Positions 16,520 through 26,304 of a stretch of DNA of 64,000 bases are shown here, piece after piece (position 1 is the stretch's first letter; each line of letters starts with the position of its first letter). Position numbers and translations under genes: made by a program. Below the pieces are notes generated by a model, which was not told where the DNA came from, did no database searches, and worked only from the letters and a program-made list of their open reading frames with translations. Source of the DNA: Pseudomonadota bacterium (GTDB taxonomy: Bacteria > Pseudomonadota > Gammaproteobacteria > Burkholderiales > Burkholderiaceae_C); assembly GCA_018241405.1 (NCBI GenBank), contig JAFEDY010000030.1, positions 1 through 64,000 of the forward strand, read 5' to 3'.

Positions 16520-17395
16520 TCAGGTGCCGTAGACCTTCTGCGGCTTGGGCCCTTGGGCGATGAGCGCATCGACCACGGCGGTGAGCTCGGCGGGCTCCCA
16601 GCGCGCGCCCTTGTCGCGGATGGCGCCGGTGTGCCAGCCGTCGGCCACCGAGATCTCGCCGCCCTTGGCCTCGAAGCAGCGGCCGGTCACATGGGCCGAC
16701 AGCGGGCTGCCCAGCCACACGACGATGGAGGCCACGTTCAGCGGGTCCCAGGCGTCGAAGCCGCTCTCGGGCTTCTTGACCATATCGGGCATCGCGCCCT
16801 CGGTCATCGAGGTGCGCGCGGCCGGGGCCAGGCTGTTGACGGTGATGCCGTAGCGCGCCAGCTCTGCCGCCTGTACCAGCGTCAGCCCGGCAATGCCGGC
16901 CTTGGCCGCGGCGTAGTTGCTCTGGCCGATGGAGCCCTGCAGGCCCGCGCCCGAGCTGGTGTTGATGATGCGCGCATCCACCGGCTTGCCGGCCTTCTTC
17001 TGGTCGCGCCAGTAGCGGCCAAAGGTGTTGCCCATGCAGTAGTGGCCGCGCAGGTGCACGCGCATGACCATGTCCCAGTCTTCTTCCGAGAGGCTCAGGA
17101 ACATGCGGTCGCGCAGCACGCCGGCGTTGTTGACCAGCACATGCACATCCCCAAAGCGGGCCACGGCGGCATCGAGGATGGCCTGTGCGCCCGCCAGCGT
17201 GGTGATGTCGCCGCTGTTGGCGATCGCCTGGCCGCCGGCGGCCTGGACTTCGTCGGCCACGGCCTGGGCGGCGTCGAGGCGGATGTCGTTGACGACCACG
17301 TTCGCGCCTTCTTGCGCAAACGCCTGCGCATAGGCGCGGCCCAGGCCGCCGCCGGCGCCGGTGATGACCACGGTGCGTTGGGTACAGATTGGCAT
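16520..17395 (-). CDS. SDR 3-hydroxyacyl-CoA dehydrogenase (Hsd4A / HSD17B4-like)
   Basis: 291 residues. Cofactor motif TGAGGGLGRAYAQAFAQEGA with a downstream VNDI; NNAGVLRDRMF, and catalytic SSGAG...YAAAKAG. Length and the NNAGVLRDRMF block are typical of the peroxisomal multifunctional-enzyme/Hsd4A class, which oxidises 3-hydroxyacyl-CoA of steroid side chains or ring remnants. It could be the ScdE-type dehydrogenase acting after hydration of the C/D-ring propionate chain. It lies in the tesB leftward operon, with GC-rich hairpins on both sides. The assignment to a specific step is inferred. Confidence 0.8.
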   Translation of the reverse strand: MPICTQRTVVITGAGGGLGRAYAQAFAQEGANVVVNDIRLDAAQAVADEVQAAGGQAIANSGDITTLAGAQAILDAAVARFGDVHVLVNNAGVLRDRMFLSLSEEDWDMVMRVHLRGHYCMGNTFGRYWRDQKKAGKPVDARIINTSSGAGLQGSIGQSNYAAAKAGIAGLTLVQAAELARYGITVNSLAPAARTSMTEGAMPDMVKKPESGFDAWDPLNVASIVVWLGSPLSAHVTGRCFEAKGGEISVADGWHTGAIRDKGARWEPAELTAVVDALIAQGPKPQKVYGT

Positions 17396-17448
17396 GTGAG
17401 TTCCTTGGGTTCTTGAATGGTGGTGGTGTAGGCGGCCCCTCTCCCCAA

Positions 17449-17471
17449 CCCTCTCCCGCGAGGGGAGAGGG
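17449..17471. repeat. GC-rich intergenic hairpin
   Basis: CCCTCTCCC (17449-17457) pairs with GGGAGAGGG (17463-17471) around a short loop, preceded by a direct CCCTCTCCCCAA copy. It lies between the amidase and SDR genes. Confidence 0.75.
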
Positions 17472-17481
17472 AGAGAGGCAG

Positions 17482-19047
17482 TCAGGTCTTGAAGGGGGTG
17501 AGATCGGGCATGCGCTGCGCCCAGGGCATGGCCTGCTCCAACTGAGCGGCCAGGGACAGCAGCCGGTCTTCGCGGCCATAGGGGGCGACGAAATGCGCGC
17601 CCACGGGCAGGCCGTCGGCCGTCCAGTGCGCGGGCACGGACATGGCAGGGTGGCCGCTGATGTTGAACAGCGAGGTGAAGGCCGACGAGTTCATGGCCTC
17701 GCGCGCATAGCTCTCAAAGGGCTGGTCTAGCGTCAGCACGCCCAGCTTCTGCGCGGGCACGGCCGTGGTGGGCGAGAGGATCAGGTCGTACTGGCCGAAG
17801 AAGGCGTCGATGAGCTGGCCCGCCTTGTCAAAACCCAGCCGTGCGGCGTAGAGCTGCTGCGCCGTGGCCTTTTTCGCCTGTTGCAGCGTGGCCCAGTCCA
17901 GCGGCTCCATCTCGTCCTCGCGCACGGCACGGCCCAGCAGCTTTTCGCGCCGCTCTATGGTGTAGAGCATGGCCGCGCCCATGGCGGGGCCCATGCCGCT
18001 GTAGATCTCCTGCACTGGCAGCTCGGGCATCTTTTCTTCGAGGTGGTGGCCCAGGGCCTCGCAGGCCTTGGCGGCAGCGTCCATGGCCGCCAGGCAGTCG
18101 GCGTGCACGGGCACGCCAAAATAGTTCTTGCGCCACAGGGCGATGCGCAGCCTGCCAGGGCGCTGCAGCAGCGCCTGCAGGTAGCTGCCGGGAGCGCCGC
18201 CGGGCGGGCGCACGCGCGAGCCGGCCTCGGGCCCGGCCGACAGATCGAGCAGCAGGGCGCTGTCGCGCACGCTGCGGCTGATGGCGTGGTTGATCGACAT
18301 GCCCATCGAGCCTTCGAGCACGTCCGGCCCGCCGGGCACGCGCCCGCGGCTGGGCTTGAGGCCGAACAGCCCGCAATGCGCCGCCGGGATGCGGATGGAG
18401 CCGCCGCCGTCGCTGGCATGGGCCAGCGGCACGATGCCGGCCGCTACGGCCGCTGCCGTGCCGCCCGAGGAGCCGCCGGTGGTGTGCGCAGCGTTCCAGG
18501 GGTTGGGCGTGGCGCCGTACAGGCGCGACTCGGTGGTGGTCGTCATGCCGAATTCGGGCGAGGCGGTCTTGCCGAAGATGTTCAGGCCGGCGGCCTGGTA
18601 GCGCTGGACCAGCGTGCTGCTGTGCGTGGCGACGGCGTCCTTGAAGAAGGCGCAGCCGTTGGTCGTCACCGTGCCCTGCAGGTACTGGCCCAGATCCTTG
18701 ATGAGGAAGGGCACGCCCCACAGAGGCGCACTTTTCGTCGCCTGTGCGCGCTCGGCGCGGCCCAGGGTGGAGAGCTTTTGCGCCTGGCTGCGGGCCAGGT
18801 CAAAGTCGCGGATGACCACCGCATTGAGCTTGGGCAGGGCCTCGACCCGGGCAATCGCGGCGTCCAGCGCTTCGAGCGGTGTCACCGCGCCGCTGCGCAG
18901 CTGCTCGGCCCAGGCGGTGGCGTCCTGCGGGGCTTTGCCTTTGGCGCTGGCTGCGCCGGGCAGGGCCAGGCCGGTGGCGGCAGCGCCTGCCACCGCCCCT
19001 TGCAGGAGCAGGCGGCGCTGGGGGTTGGGGGCGTTTTGATCCGTCAT
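17482..19047 (-). CDS. Amidase-signature family hydrolase with probable Tat signal
   Basis: 521 residues. The N-terminus has a twin-arginine-like signal (PQRRLLLQGAVAGAAATGLA) ending near GAASA, so export to the periplasm is likely. The amidase signature is complete: catalytic Lys in FLIKDL, GGSSGGTAAAVAAG with the serine pair, and ASDGGGSIRIPAA. Amidase-signature enzymes cleave carboxamides. In a bile-acid degradation operon an attractive substrate is a glycine- or taurine-conjugated bile salt, which must be deconjugated before side-chain activation; this is inference. Other carboxamides or esters are equally possible from sequence alone. It lies between fadA6 and the Hsd4A-like SDR, all leftward. 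Confidence 0.8.
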   Translation of the reverse strand: MTDQNAPNPQRRLLLQGAVAGAAATGLALPGAASAKGKAPQDATAWAEQLRSGAVTPLEALDAAIARVEALPKLNAVVIRDFDLARSQAQKLSTLGRAERAQATKSAPLWGVPFLIKDLGQYLQGTVTTNGCAFFKDAVATHSSTLVQRYQAAGLNIFGKTASPEFGMTTTTESRLYGATPNPWNAAHTTGGSSGGTAAAVAAGIVPLAHASDGGGSIRIPAAHCGLFGLKPSRGRVPGGPDVLEGSMGMSINHAISRSVRDSALLLDLSAGPEAGSRVRPPGGAPGSYLQALLQRPGRLRIALWRKNYFGVPVHADCLAAMDAAAKACEALGHHLEEKMPELPVQEIYSGMGPAMGAAMLYTIERREKLLGRAVREDEMEPLDWATLQQAKKATAQQLYAARLGFDKAGQLIDAFFGQYDLILSPTTAVPAQKLGVLTLDQPFESYAREAMNSSAFTSLFNISGHPAMSVPAHWTADGLPVGAHFVAPYGREDRLLSLAAQLEQAMPWAQRMPDLTPFKT

Positions 19048-19069
19048 GGTGCTGATCCTGGGCTTTGCT

Positions 19070-19093
19070 CCCTCTCCCAGGCGTGGGAGAGGG
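19070..19093. repeat. GC-rich intergenic hairpin
   Basis: CCCTCTCCCA (19070-19079) is an exact inverse of TGGGAGAGGG (19084-19093), loop GGCG. It lies between fadA6 and the amidase gene. Confidence 0.75.
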
Positions 19094-19105
19094 CGGGGGT
19101 GAGGG

Positions 19106-20263
19106 CTACAGCCGCTCGATGATGGTCACGTTGGCCTGGCCGCCGCCTTCGCACATGGTCTGTAGGCCGTAGCGCCCGCCGGTGCGCTCCAGCTCATGCA
19201 AGAGCGTGGTCATGAGCTTGGCGCCCGACGCGCCCAGCGGGTGGCCCAGCGCGATGGCGCCACCGTTGACGTTGGTGCGCGCCGGGTCGTAGTTGGTTTC
19301 CTTGAGCCAGGCCATGACGACGGAGGCAAAGGCCTCGTTGATCTCGACGAGGTCGATGTCGTTCATCGTCATGCCGGCCTTTTTCAGCGCGTAGGCCGTC
19401 GCCGGAATGGGGGCCGTCAGGTGCCAGATCGGGTCGTCGGCGCGCACGCTGATGTGGTGGATGCGCGCGCGGGGCTTCAGGTTGTAGCGCTTGAGCGCGG
19501 CCTCGGACACCACCAGCACGGCGGCGGCGGCGTCGCAGGTGGAGCTGGAGACGGCGGCGGTGATCTTGGGGTAGGTGGGGTCTACCGGCTCCAGCGTCGC
19601 CATCTTCTCCAGCGTGCTCAGGCGCGCGGTCTCGTCCATTTGGAAGTCACCGTAGGGCACGACCTCGCGGTCAAAGCGCCCCTCGGCAATGGCCTTCAGC
19701 GCCTTGTCGTGGCTGTTCTTGGCAAACACTTCCATGTCGGCGCGGCTTGCGCCCCAGTGGTCGGCAATGCGCTGGGCGGCGTAGAACTGGTTCACCGGTG
19801 CATCGCCAAAGCGCGCCTGCCAGCCCTGGCTTTGCGCGAACGGTGTGGTAAAGCCCAGCGGCTGGCCCGCCAGCATGGCCGAGGAGATCGGAATCGCACT
19901 CATGGTCTGCACGCCGCCGGCGAGCACCACGTCCTGCGTGCCGCTCATCACCGCCTGCGCGGCGAAGTGGATGGCCTGCTGCGAGCTGCCGCATTGGCGA
20001 TCAATCGTGGTGCCGGGCACGTTCAGCGGCATGCCCGCGGCCAGCCAGGAGGTGCGGGCGATGTCGCCGGCCAGCGAGCCAATGGTGTCCACGCAGCCGA
20101 ATATCACGTCGTCGTACTCGGCAGCGGGCACGTCGTTGCGCTCGACCAGTGCGCGAATCACATGCGCGCCCAGGTCGGCGCCATGCACATGGGCGAGCGA
20201 TCCCTTGCGCTTGCCGGTGGGCGAGCGCAGGGCGTCAACGATATAGGCTTGGGGGGTGGCCAT
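19106..20263 (-). CDS. fadA6: FadA6-like thiolase of steroid C/D-ring degradation
   Basis: 385 residues from ATG 20263, with AAGGA seven bases upstream; longer in-frame starts run through an intergenic repeat and are rejected. Active-site Cys91 lies in [18 protein letters not shown], the His in [13 protein letters not shown] and the second Cys in [16 protein letters not shown]. These blocks match M. tuberculosis FadA6 as I recall it. FadA6 cleaves the linear diacyl-CoA formed after rings C and D have been opened. The gene follows the acyl-CoA dehydrogenase pair in the tesB operon after a 195-base gap filled with GC-rich hairpins. Confidence 0.85.
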   Translation of the reverse strand: MATPQAYIVDALRSPTGKRKGSLAHVHGADLGAHVIRALVERNDVPAAEYDDVIFGCVDTIGSLAGDIARTSWLAAGMPLNVPGTTIDRQCGSSQQAIHFAAQAVMSGTQDVVLAGGVQTMSAIPISSAMLAGQPLGFTTPFAQSQGWQARFGDAPVNQFYAAQRIADHWGASRADMEVFAKNSHDKALKAIAEGRFDREVVPYGDFQMDETARLSTLEKMATLEPVDPTYPKITAAVSSSTCDAAAAVLVVSEAALKRYNLKPRARIHHISVRADDPIWHLTAPIPATAYALKKAGMTMNDIDLVEINEAFASVVMAWLKETNYDPARTNVNGGAIALGHPLGASGAKLMTTLLHELERTGGRYGLQTMCEGGGQANVTIIERL

Positions 20264-20315
20264 GGGGTGTCCTTGTCTGTGAACGTGAAGGCGGGCGGTG
20301 CGTGGCTGTTTGCTC

Positions 20316-20449
20316 CTTCCCCCTCTGGGGGAAGAGCCTGCCCCCGGCTTGAACGGGGGTTGGGATGGGGGCCTGGATGCCGGTGCAGGGCTCAGTTGGT
20401 GGGGATGCGTAGCTGGCCCCCACCCCAACCCTCCCCCAGAGGGGGAGGG
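20316..20449. repeat. Cluster of GC-rich intergenic hairpins
   Basis: Two hairpins, CTTCCCCC-TCT-GGGGGAAG at 20316-20334 and CCCTCCCCC-AGA-GGGGGAGGG at 20429-20449, are joined by further C- and G-runs. They fill most of the 195-base gap between an acyl-CoA dehydrogenase gene and fadA6. Confidence 0.75.
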
Positions 20450-20458
20450 AGAAGGGTG

Positions 20459-21526
20459 TCAGTGGAACGTTGCGCCGGGCCCCAACGGGGCCTTGTCGGC
20501 CAGCAGGGCGGTGGTCAGGCGCTCCTGGTGGAAGGCCCGGTCGCCCCAGGCGGCATTCAAGGCCCAGGCGCGCTTCATGAACATCTGCAGGTCCACCTCC
20601 CAGGTGTAGCCCATGGCGCCATGCACCTGTATGCCCTTGCGCGCGGCCAGCAGTGCGGCCTCGCCGCAGACCAGCTTGGCGTGGGCCACGCGCGCGCTGG
20701 CGCTGGCGTCCTTCGTTGCCAGGGCGGCGGCGGCGCGGTAGAGCACGGGCTTGGCGAATTCGATGGCCGTGAACACGTCGGCCAGGTGGTGCTTGACGGC
20801 CTGGAAGGCACCAATGGGCTTGCCGAACTGCTTGCGCTGGCCGGCGTAGTCCACCGTCATGTCCAGCATGCGCTGGGACAGGCCGACGAGCTGGCCGGCC
20901 ACGGCGAGGGCCCCGCGCGCCAGTGCCTCGTCCCAGATCGCCTGGCCGGCGGCGGCATCGGCAATGCGCGTGCCTGCGCCGGCCTGCCACTCTACGCGGC
21001 ACAGGCGGCGCGAGGCGTCTATGCTGCGCTCGGTCTCGACCTTGGCAGCGGCCGCAGGCACGGCGTGCAGCTCCAGGCCTTCGGAAGTGGCGTGGGGCAG
21101 CAGCAGAAGGTCGGCCAGGTGGGCGTCGGCCACCAGGGGGTTGATGGGGTGGCCCACGGCGATGCGCACGCTGCCATCGACGATGCGCGGCAGCCACTGG
21201 GCGCGCGCGGCGTGGCCCTCGGGCAGGGCGGCGAGCATGCCGGCTGCGATATAGGCCACGTCCACCAGCGAGTCGGGGATGGCGTAGTAGCCCAGCTCCT
21301 GCGTCATCAGTGACCAGTCCACGTCGCCCAGGCCCAGGCCGCCTTCGGCCTCGGGCACGGACAGGCCGGTGAGGCCCTGCGCGGCGATCTTTTCGCGCAG
21401 CGCGGGGCTGCGTCCGGCATCGGTTTCCCAGATCTCGCGCAGCAGCTCGGGCGGCGCCTCGGTCATCAGAAAGCGGCTGACCGAGTCGCGGAAGGCCATC
21501 TGGTCTTGGGTAAAGGTGAATTCCAT
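20459..21526 (-). CDS. Acyl-CoA dehydrogenase, short-type subunit (ScdC-like pair)
   Basis: 355 residues. YAGQRKQFGKPIGAFQAVKH and KGIQVHGAMGYTWEVDLQMF identify the divergent small subunit of heteromeric steroid acyl-CoA dehydrogenases. Its start is 17 bases after the stop of the 384-residue dehydrogenase at 21544-22698, which should be its partner. Position next to echA20 and fadA6 suggests they dehydrogenate the CoA ester of the C/D-ring propionate (HIP-CoA-type) intermediate, the step assigned to ScdC1/ScdC2 in Comamonas and FadE30 in mycobacteria. Confidence 0.85.
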   Translation of the reverse strand: MEFTFTQDQMAFRDSVSRFLMTEAPPELLREIWETDAGRSPALREKIAAQGLTGLSVPEAEGGLGLGDVDWSLMTQELGYYAIPDSLVDVAYIAAGMLAALPEGHAARAQWLPRIVDGSVRIAVGHPINPLVADAHLADLLLLPHATSEGLELHAVPAAAAKVETERSIDASRRLCRVEWQAGAGTRIADAAAGQAIWDEALARGALAVAGQLVGLSQRMLDMTVDYAGQRKQFGKPIGAFQAVKHHLADVFTAIEFAKPVLYRAAAALATKDASASARVAHAKLVCGEAALLAARKGIQVHGAMGYTWEVDLQMFMKRAWALNAAWGDRAFHQERLTTALLADKAPLGPGATFH

Positions 21527-21543
21527 GATCGTGCCTCCCTCTG

Positions 21544-22698
<1,155 letters not shown>

Positions 22699-22730
22699 GG
22701 TGTCGGTCCTGGCGGGTCGAGGTCAAAGGG

Positions 22731-23489
22731 TCAGAATTTCGCGTCGCGCTTGTCCACAAAGGCCTGGCGCGTCTCTGCGGAATCGGGGCTCATATAGGCC
22801 TGCAGGGTAAAGCCTTGCTCCCAGCGGTACTTGTCTTCGAGGTTGCCGTCCTCGATGCCGTTGAGCGCCTCCTTGGCGATGCGGATCATGGCCGGGCTCT
22901 TGGCGGCAATCTTTGCGGCGATCTCCAGCGCCGTATCGCGCAGCGCGACGCGCGGCACCACGCGCTCGATGGCGCCCAGGCGCAGCGCCTCGGGTGCGCC
23001 GATCATCTCGCCGGTGAAGAACAGGTAGCGCGTTTTCTGCACGCCGAACATGCGCTGCAGGTGGGCCGCGCCGCCCATGGCGCCGCGGTCTACCTCGGGC
23101 AGGCCAAAGGTGGCGTCGTCCGCGGCAATCACGATGTCAGCCGCGCCGCAGATGCCTATGCCCCCGCCCAGCACGAAGCCGTGCACGGCGGCAATCACCG
23201 GCACCGGGTTGCGGTGCACGGCCTTGAAGGTCGCGTAGTTGCCGGCATTGACGCTGACGATGAGCTTGTCGTCGGCCGCCAGCTCCTTGATGTCCACACC
23301 GGCGCAGAAGCCCCGGTTCTCGGCGCGGATGACGATGACGCGCACCTCGGGGCGCTGGCCCAGGGCGGCGATCTCGGCGGCCAGGCCGTTCCAGCCGGCG
23401 GCGTTGAGGGCGTTGACGGGCGCGCGGTCAATGACCAGCTCGGCCACGCCGTTGTCGTGCACTTGGGAATGAAACTGCTGCTGGCTCAT
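22731..23489 (-). CDS. echA20: EchA20-like crotonase, steroid ring-D hydrolase
   Basis: 252 residues from ATG 23489; a much longer in-frame extension overlaps ipdC and is not real. Oxyanion-hole segments FCAGVDIKEL and FVLGGGIGICG, and ATFGLPEVDRGAMGGAAHL with the retained Glu of the PE motif. The first catalytic Glu of classical hydratases is Gly here. These features match M. tuberculosis EchA20 as I remember it. EchA20 hydrolytically opens ring D of the indanone-carboxyl-CoA intermediate; the Comamonas equivalent is called ScdY. The gene is 8 bases downstream of ipdC and upstream of the FadE pair. Confidence 0.85.
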   Translation of the reverse strand: MSQQQFHSQVHDNGVAELVIDRAPVNALNAAGWNGLAAEIAALGQRPEVRVIVIRAENRGFCAGVDIKELAADDKLIVSVNAGNYATFKAVHRNPVPVIAAVHGFVLGGGIGICGAADIVIAADDATFGLPEVDRGAMGGAAHLQRMFGVQKTRYLFFTGEMIGAPEALRLGAIERVVPRVALRDTALEIAAKIAAKSPAMIRIAKEALNGIEDGNLEDKYRWEQGFTLQAYMSPDSAETRQAFVDKRDAKF

Positions 23490-23497
23490 GGAAGGGC

Positions 23498-24607
23498 TCA
23501 CTGGGTGGAAAGTTCGGTGGCAAAAGTGTGTGCCGACAGATGCTGGTAGCGCTGCTGCGCCTGGGCGACGATGCCGTGGATCACGTCCTGGCAGGAATCG
23601 AGCTTGCCGATCAGCGCGGCCACCTGGCCGGCAGACATCACGCCCTCGGCGGGCTTGCCCTCGACCATGGAGCGCTGCAGCAGCATGGGGGCGTTGGCCG
23701 CCATCACGGTCTGCGCCACGCTGGACGGGTCTTCGCGCAGCGCCTGCCACAGCACGGACAGGGCGTGGCCCGTGGTCATGCCGGTCTGCGCCTTCCACTG
23801 CAGGGCCAGCTGCAGGGCGATACGCACGCGCTTGAGCGGCGAGGCCTTCTCCAGCATGGCGAGGTATTCGTTGGGGATCATGCGCTGGGGCATGCCGTCC
23901 ACCAGCAGCGAGATGCGGATCTGCTCCGCGTCCTTGGTCGCCAGGTAGCGCGCCAGCGTGGCCTCGGGCACGCCCGAGTCGCTGGTCATCAGAAAGCGCG
24001 TGCCCATGGCAATGCCCTGCGCGCCAAAGGCCAGGGCCGACAACAGGCCACGCCCGTCGTAAAAGCCGCCGGCAGCGATGACCGGCACCTGCACCGCATC
24101 GACCACCTGGGGCAGCAGCACCGTGGTGGGCACGCTGCCGGTGTGGCCGCCGCCCTCGCCGCCCTGGATGGTGATGGCGTTGGCACCCATCTCGATGGCT
24201 TTTTGCGCGTGCTTGAGCGCGCCCACCGTGGGCATGCAGACGATGCCCGCATCGCGCAGCCGGCCTATGGTCTTCTTGTCCGGCCCGCGGCCGTAGCTCA
24301 CGGCGCGAATCTTGTGCTTGACGGCCAGGTCCAGCAGCTGCTGGGCGTTGGGCTGGAACATGTGGAAGTTGAGGCCAAAGGGGCGGTCGCCCGTGAGCTC
24401 CTTGACGCGCAGGATCTCGGCCTCGATGCGGTCGGCGGCAATGGTGGCACCGGCCAGGAAGCCGAAGCCCCCGGCGTTGGTGGTGGCCGCGACCAGGCTG
24501 GAGCCCGCGACCCAGCCCATGGCGGTCTGCACCACCGGGTAGTCGCAGCCCAGCAGTTCGCACAGCGGGGTGCGCAGCGTGGGGCGTGCGGCGGCGCTGT
24601 CGTTCAT
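23498..24607 (-). CDS. ipdC: IpdC-like nitronate-monooxygenase-fold flavin oxidoreductase
   Basis: 369 residues. The barrel starts TPLCELLGCDYPVVQTAMGW. FMN-phosphate motifs AITIQGGEGGGHTG and VIAAGGFYDGRGL, then AQGIAMGTRFL, belong to the NMO/2-nitropropane dioxygenase fold. In steroid C/D-ring clusters this is IpdC (ScdK in Comamonas), which introduces or moves a ring double bond in the CoA intermediate before ring D hydrolysis. The start overlaps the upstream crotonase stop by four bases, indicating translational coupling, and the gene lies between the crotonases and close to ipdAB. It is very unlikely to be a nitronate detoxification enzyme here. Confidence 0.85.
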   Translation of the reverse strand: MNDSAAARPTLRTPLCELLGCDYPVVQTAMGWVAGSSLVAATTNAGGFGFLAGATIAADRIEAEILRVKELTGDRPFGLNFHMFQPNAQQLLDLAVKHKIRAVSYGRGPDKKTIGRLRDAGIVCMPTVGALKHAQKAIEMGANAITIQGGEGGGHTGSVPTTVLLPQVVDAVQVPVIAAGGFYDGRGLLSALAFGAQGIAMGTRFLMTSDSGVPEATLARYLATKDAEQIRISLLVDGMPQRMIPNEYLAMLEKASPLKRVRIALQLALQWKAQTGMTTGHALSVLWQALREDPSSVAQTVMAANAPMLLQRSMVEGKPAEGVMSAGQVAALIGKLDSCQDVIHGIVAQAQQRYQHLSAHTFATELSTQ

Positions 24608-25527
24608 GCACCCGCTCCCTGCTTGTTGGCCTGCACCATGCTCTTGGCGTCATGGCCGCCCAGCTGACCCGCGCCCAGCACCTGGCTTTGCGCATGGGCG
24701 AAGTGGTGATAGCCAAAGGCCATGTCCATGGTGCTGCGCAGGCCCTGCAGCTCTTCCACGCGGTTGATGACGGTCTTGGTCAGCGACAGGCCCAGGCGCG
24801 GCTGGCTGGCGATCTTTGCCGCCCAGGCGTAGGTGGCGGCCTCCAGTTCCTCGCGCGGCACCACCTTGTTGACCATGCCCATCTGGTAGGCGCGTTCGGC
24901 AGGCATGCGTTCGCCCAGGTACAGGAATTCCTTGGCGATGCGCGGGTTCAGCTCATGCGCGTGGGCAAAGTACTCCACGCCGGGGATGCCCATGCGCACC
25001 ACCGGATCCTGGAAGAAGGCGTCGTCGCTGGCGACGATGAGGTCGCACACCCAGGCCAGCATCAGGCCGCCGGCGATGCAGGCGCCCTGCACCATGGCGA
25101 TGGTGGGCTTGGGCATGTCGTGCCAGCGCCGGCACATGCCCAGGTAGACCTCCTGCTCGCGTGCATAGAGCTGCTCGGCGCCCGGCTTGTTGGTGTGATC
25201 CCACCACAGGTGCTTGCGCTCGAAGGGCTTGTTGATGTCACGCCCCGGCGTGCCAATGTCGTGGCCGGCGCTGAAATGCTTGCCCTCGCCGCGCAGCACG
25301 ATGACCTTGACCGCGTCGTCGCTGACGGCGCGGTAGAAGGCCTCGTCCAGCGCGTAGGTCATCTGCGAGTTCTGCGCGTTGTTGAAGCCGGGGCGGTTCA
25401 TGGTGACGGTGGCAATGCCGCCCTCCACCGCGTAGATCACCGGCTGATCGGTCTCATAGACGGACTGGTCCTCGCGCTGTACGAGGGCATCTCCTGGGTG
25501 GTTCTGGCTCATGGTGTCAGGCTCCAA
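24604..25527 (-). CDS. Crotonase-family enzyme lacking both canonical hydratase glutamates (ScdN-like)
   Basis: 307 residues. Oxyanion-hole motifs are present (FSAGHDIGTP and CIAGGLMLAWVCD). Aligned with classical enoyl-CoA hydratase, the Glu of GGGCELA is Met and the Glu of the PE motif is Val (FFQDPVVRMGIPGVEYFAH), so it is not a standard hydratase. A downstream Glu in GVEYF may act instead. It follows ipdB, overlapping it by 11 bases, and overlaps ipdC by four. The gene in this position in Comamonas is called scdN. It probably acts on a CoA ester from the C/D rings; hydrolase, isomerase or hydratase activity cannot be decided. Confidence 0.8.
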   Translation of the reverse strand: MEPDTMSQNHPGDALVQREDQSVYETDQPVIYAVEGGIATVTMNRPGFNNAQNSQMTYALDEAFYRAVSDDAVKVIVLRGEGKHFSAGHDIGTPGRDINKPFERKHLWWDHTNKPGAEQLYAREQEVYLGMCRRWHDMPKPTIAMVQGACIAGGLMLAWVCDLIVASDDAFFQDPVVRMGIPGVEYFAHAHELNPRIAKEFLYLGERMPAERAYQMGMVNKVVPREELEAATYAWAAKIASQPRLGLSLTKTVINRVEELQGLRSTMDMAFGYHHFAHAQSQVLGAGQLGGHDAKSMVQANKQGAGA

Positions 25528-26287
25528 GCACGCTGGCGCGCAGGTTGTGGGGGTCGAGCTCGGCCAGCAGGGCCAGCTGCTCGGGAGTGGGGTCGGCCGT
25601 GGTTGGCACCTGGGCGGGGATGTGCAGCGGGAAGCCCGTGGCCTCCTGCACCTGCGCGGCCGTCACGCCGGGGTGCAGCGACACCAGACGCGCCTGATGG
25701 TCGGGGCCGCCAAAATCCAGCACGCACAGGTTGGTGAAGATGAAGCGGATGTCGGCCACCTCATCCAGGCTCCAGCCCTTTTCCAGGCGTGCCGGGTTGT
25801 AGCCCACCGAGGCCACCATGTCCACCTCGCCCGCGACGAACACCTTGGGGCTGTGGTTGGGCACGAAGAACGAGTTGGCGTGGTTGATGGAGTTGCCCGG
25901 AAAGCCGCGCACGCCCAGCATCATGGATTTGGGCCTGGCGTAGTCGCTGCCCACCATGGAGATGTTGGCCTGACCGAAGCGGTCCACCTGGGTGGGGCCC
26001 ACCATGGCGTGGCGCTTGCCGCCCCAGACGTTGTCGAAGATGCGCGCAAAACCCATGTGGCTTTCACGCTGGACCTGGTAGCCGCCGCGCGGGCCGATGG
26101 GCACGGGCTCCTGCACGATCCAGGCCTCGGAGTCGGTCATCATCAGGTCGGTATTGATGCTGCGCATGCACAGCGATGCGGCCAGGCGCGGCACGATGCC
26201 GATGCCGGTGGCCAGCACCTCGCCATCGTCCTTCCAGACCTGTGCGGCGGCGCAGATGATGCGGTCGACCAGGGTGATGTCAGTCAT
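25517..26287 (-). CDS. ipdB: IpdB-like CoA-transferase-fold ring-C hydrolase, beta subunit
   Basis: 256 residues. Beta-subunit blocks of the family-I CoA-transferase fold: GEVLATGIGIVPRLAA, TDSEAWIV, GGKRHAMVGPTQVDRFGQ, GVRGFPGNSINHA, and VFDFGGPDH-like VLDFGGPDH near the C-terminus. These match IpdB of M. tuberculosis as I recall it. IpdAB is not a transferase but hydrolyses ring C of the COCHEA-CoA intermediate; the Comamonas genes are called scdL1 and scdL2. It lies 17 bases downstream of ipdA and overlaps the next crotonase gene. Confidence 0.9.
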   Translation of the reverse strand: MTDITLVDRIICAAAQVWKDDGEVLATGIGIVPRLAASLCMRSINTDLMMTDSEAWIVQEPVPIGPRGGYQVQRESHMGFARIFDNVWGGKRHAMVGPTQVDRFGQANISMVGSDYARPKSMMLGVRGFPGNSINHANSFFVPNHSPKVFVAGEVDMVASVGYNPARLEKGWSLDEVADIRFIFTNLCVLDFGGPDHQARLVSLHPGVTAAQVQEATGFPLHIPAQVPTTADPTPEQLALLAELDPHNLRASVLGA

Positions 26288-26304
26288 GTCTTATTCCTTT
26301 CTGG

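Noticed and set aside
20264..20428. N-terminal extension of fadA6 to 20428
   Set aside because: It translates the GC-rich hairpin repeat; family similarity and a Shine-Dalgarno place the start at 20263.
19196..21313. Plus-strand open frame of 705 codons
   Set aside because: Antisense to fadA6 and an acyl-CoA dehydrogenase and crosses repeat hairpins; composition typical of a shadow frame.
23498..24607. Annotation as nitronate monooxygenase (2-nitropropane dioxygenase)
   Set aside because: The fold is shared, but four-base coupling to crotonase and proximity to ipdAB and echA20 make IpdC much more likely.
23490..24716. Extension of echA20 upstream to 24716
   Set aside because: The extra 409 codons are a shadow of ipdC in another frame; ATG 23489 starts the crotonase domain.
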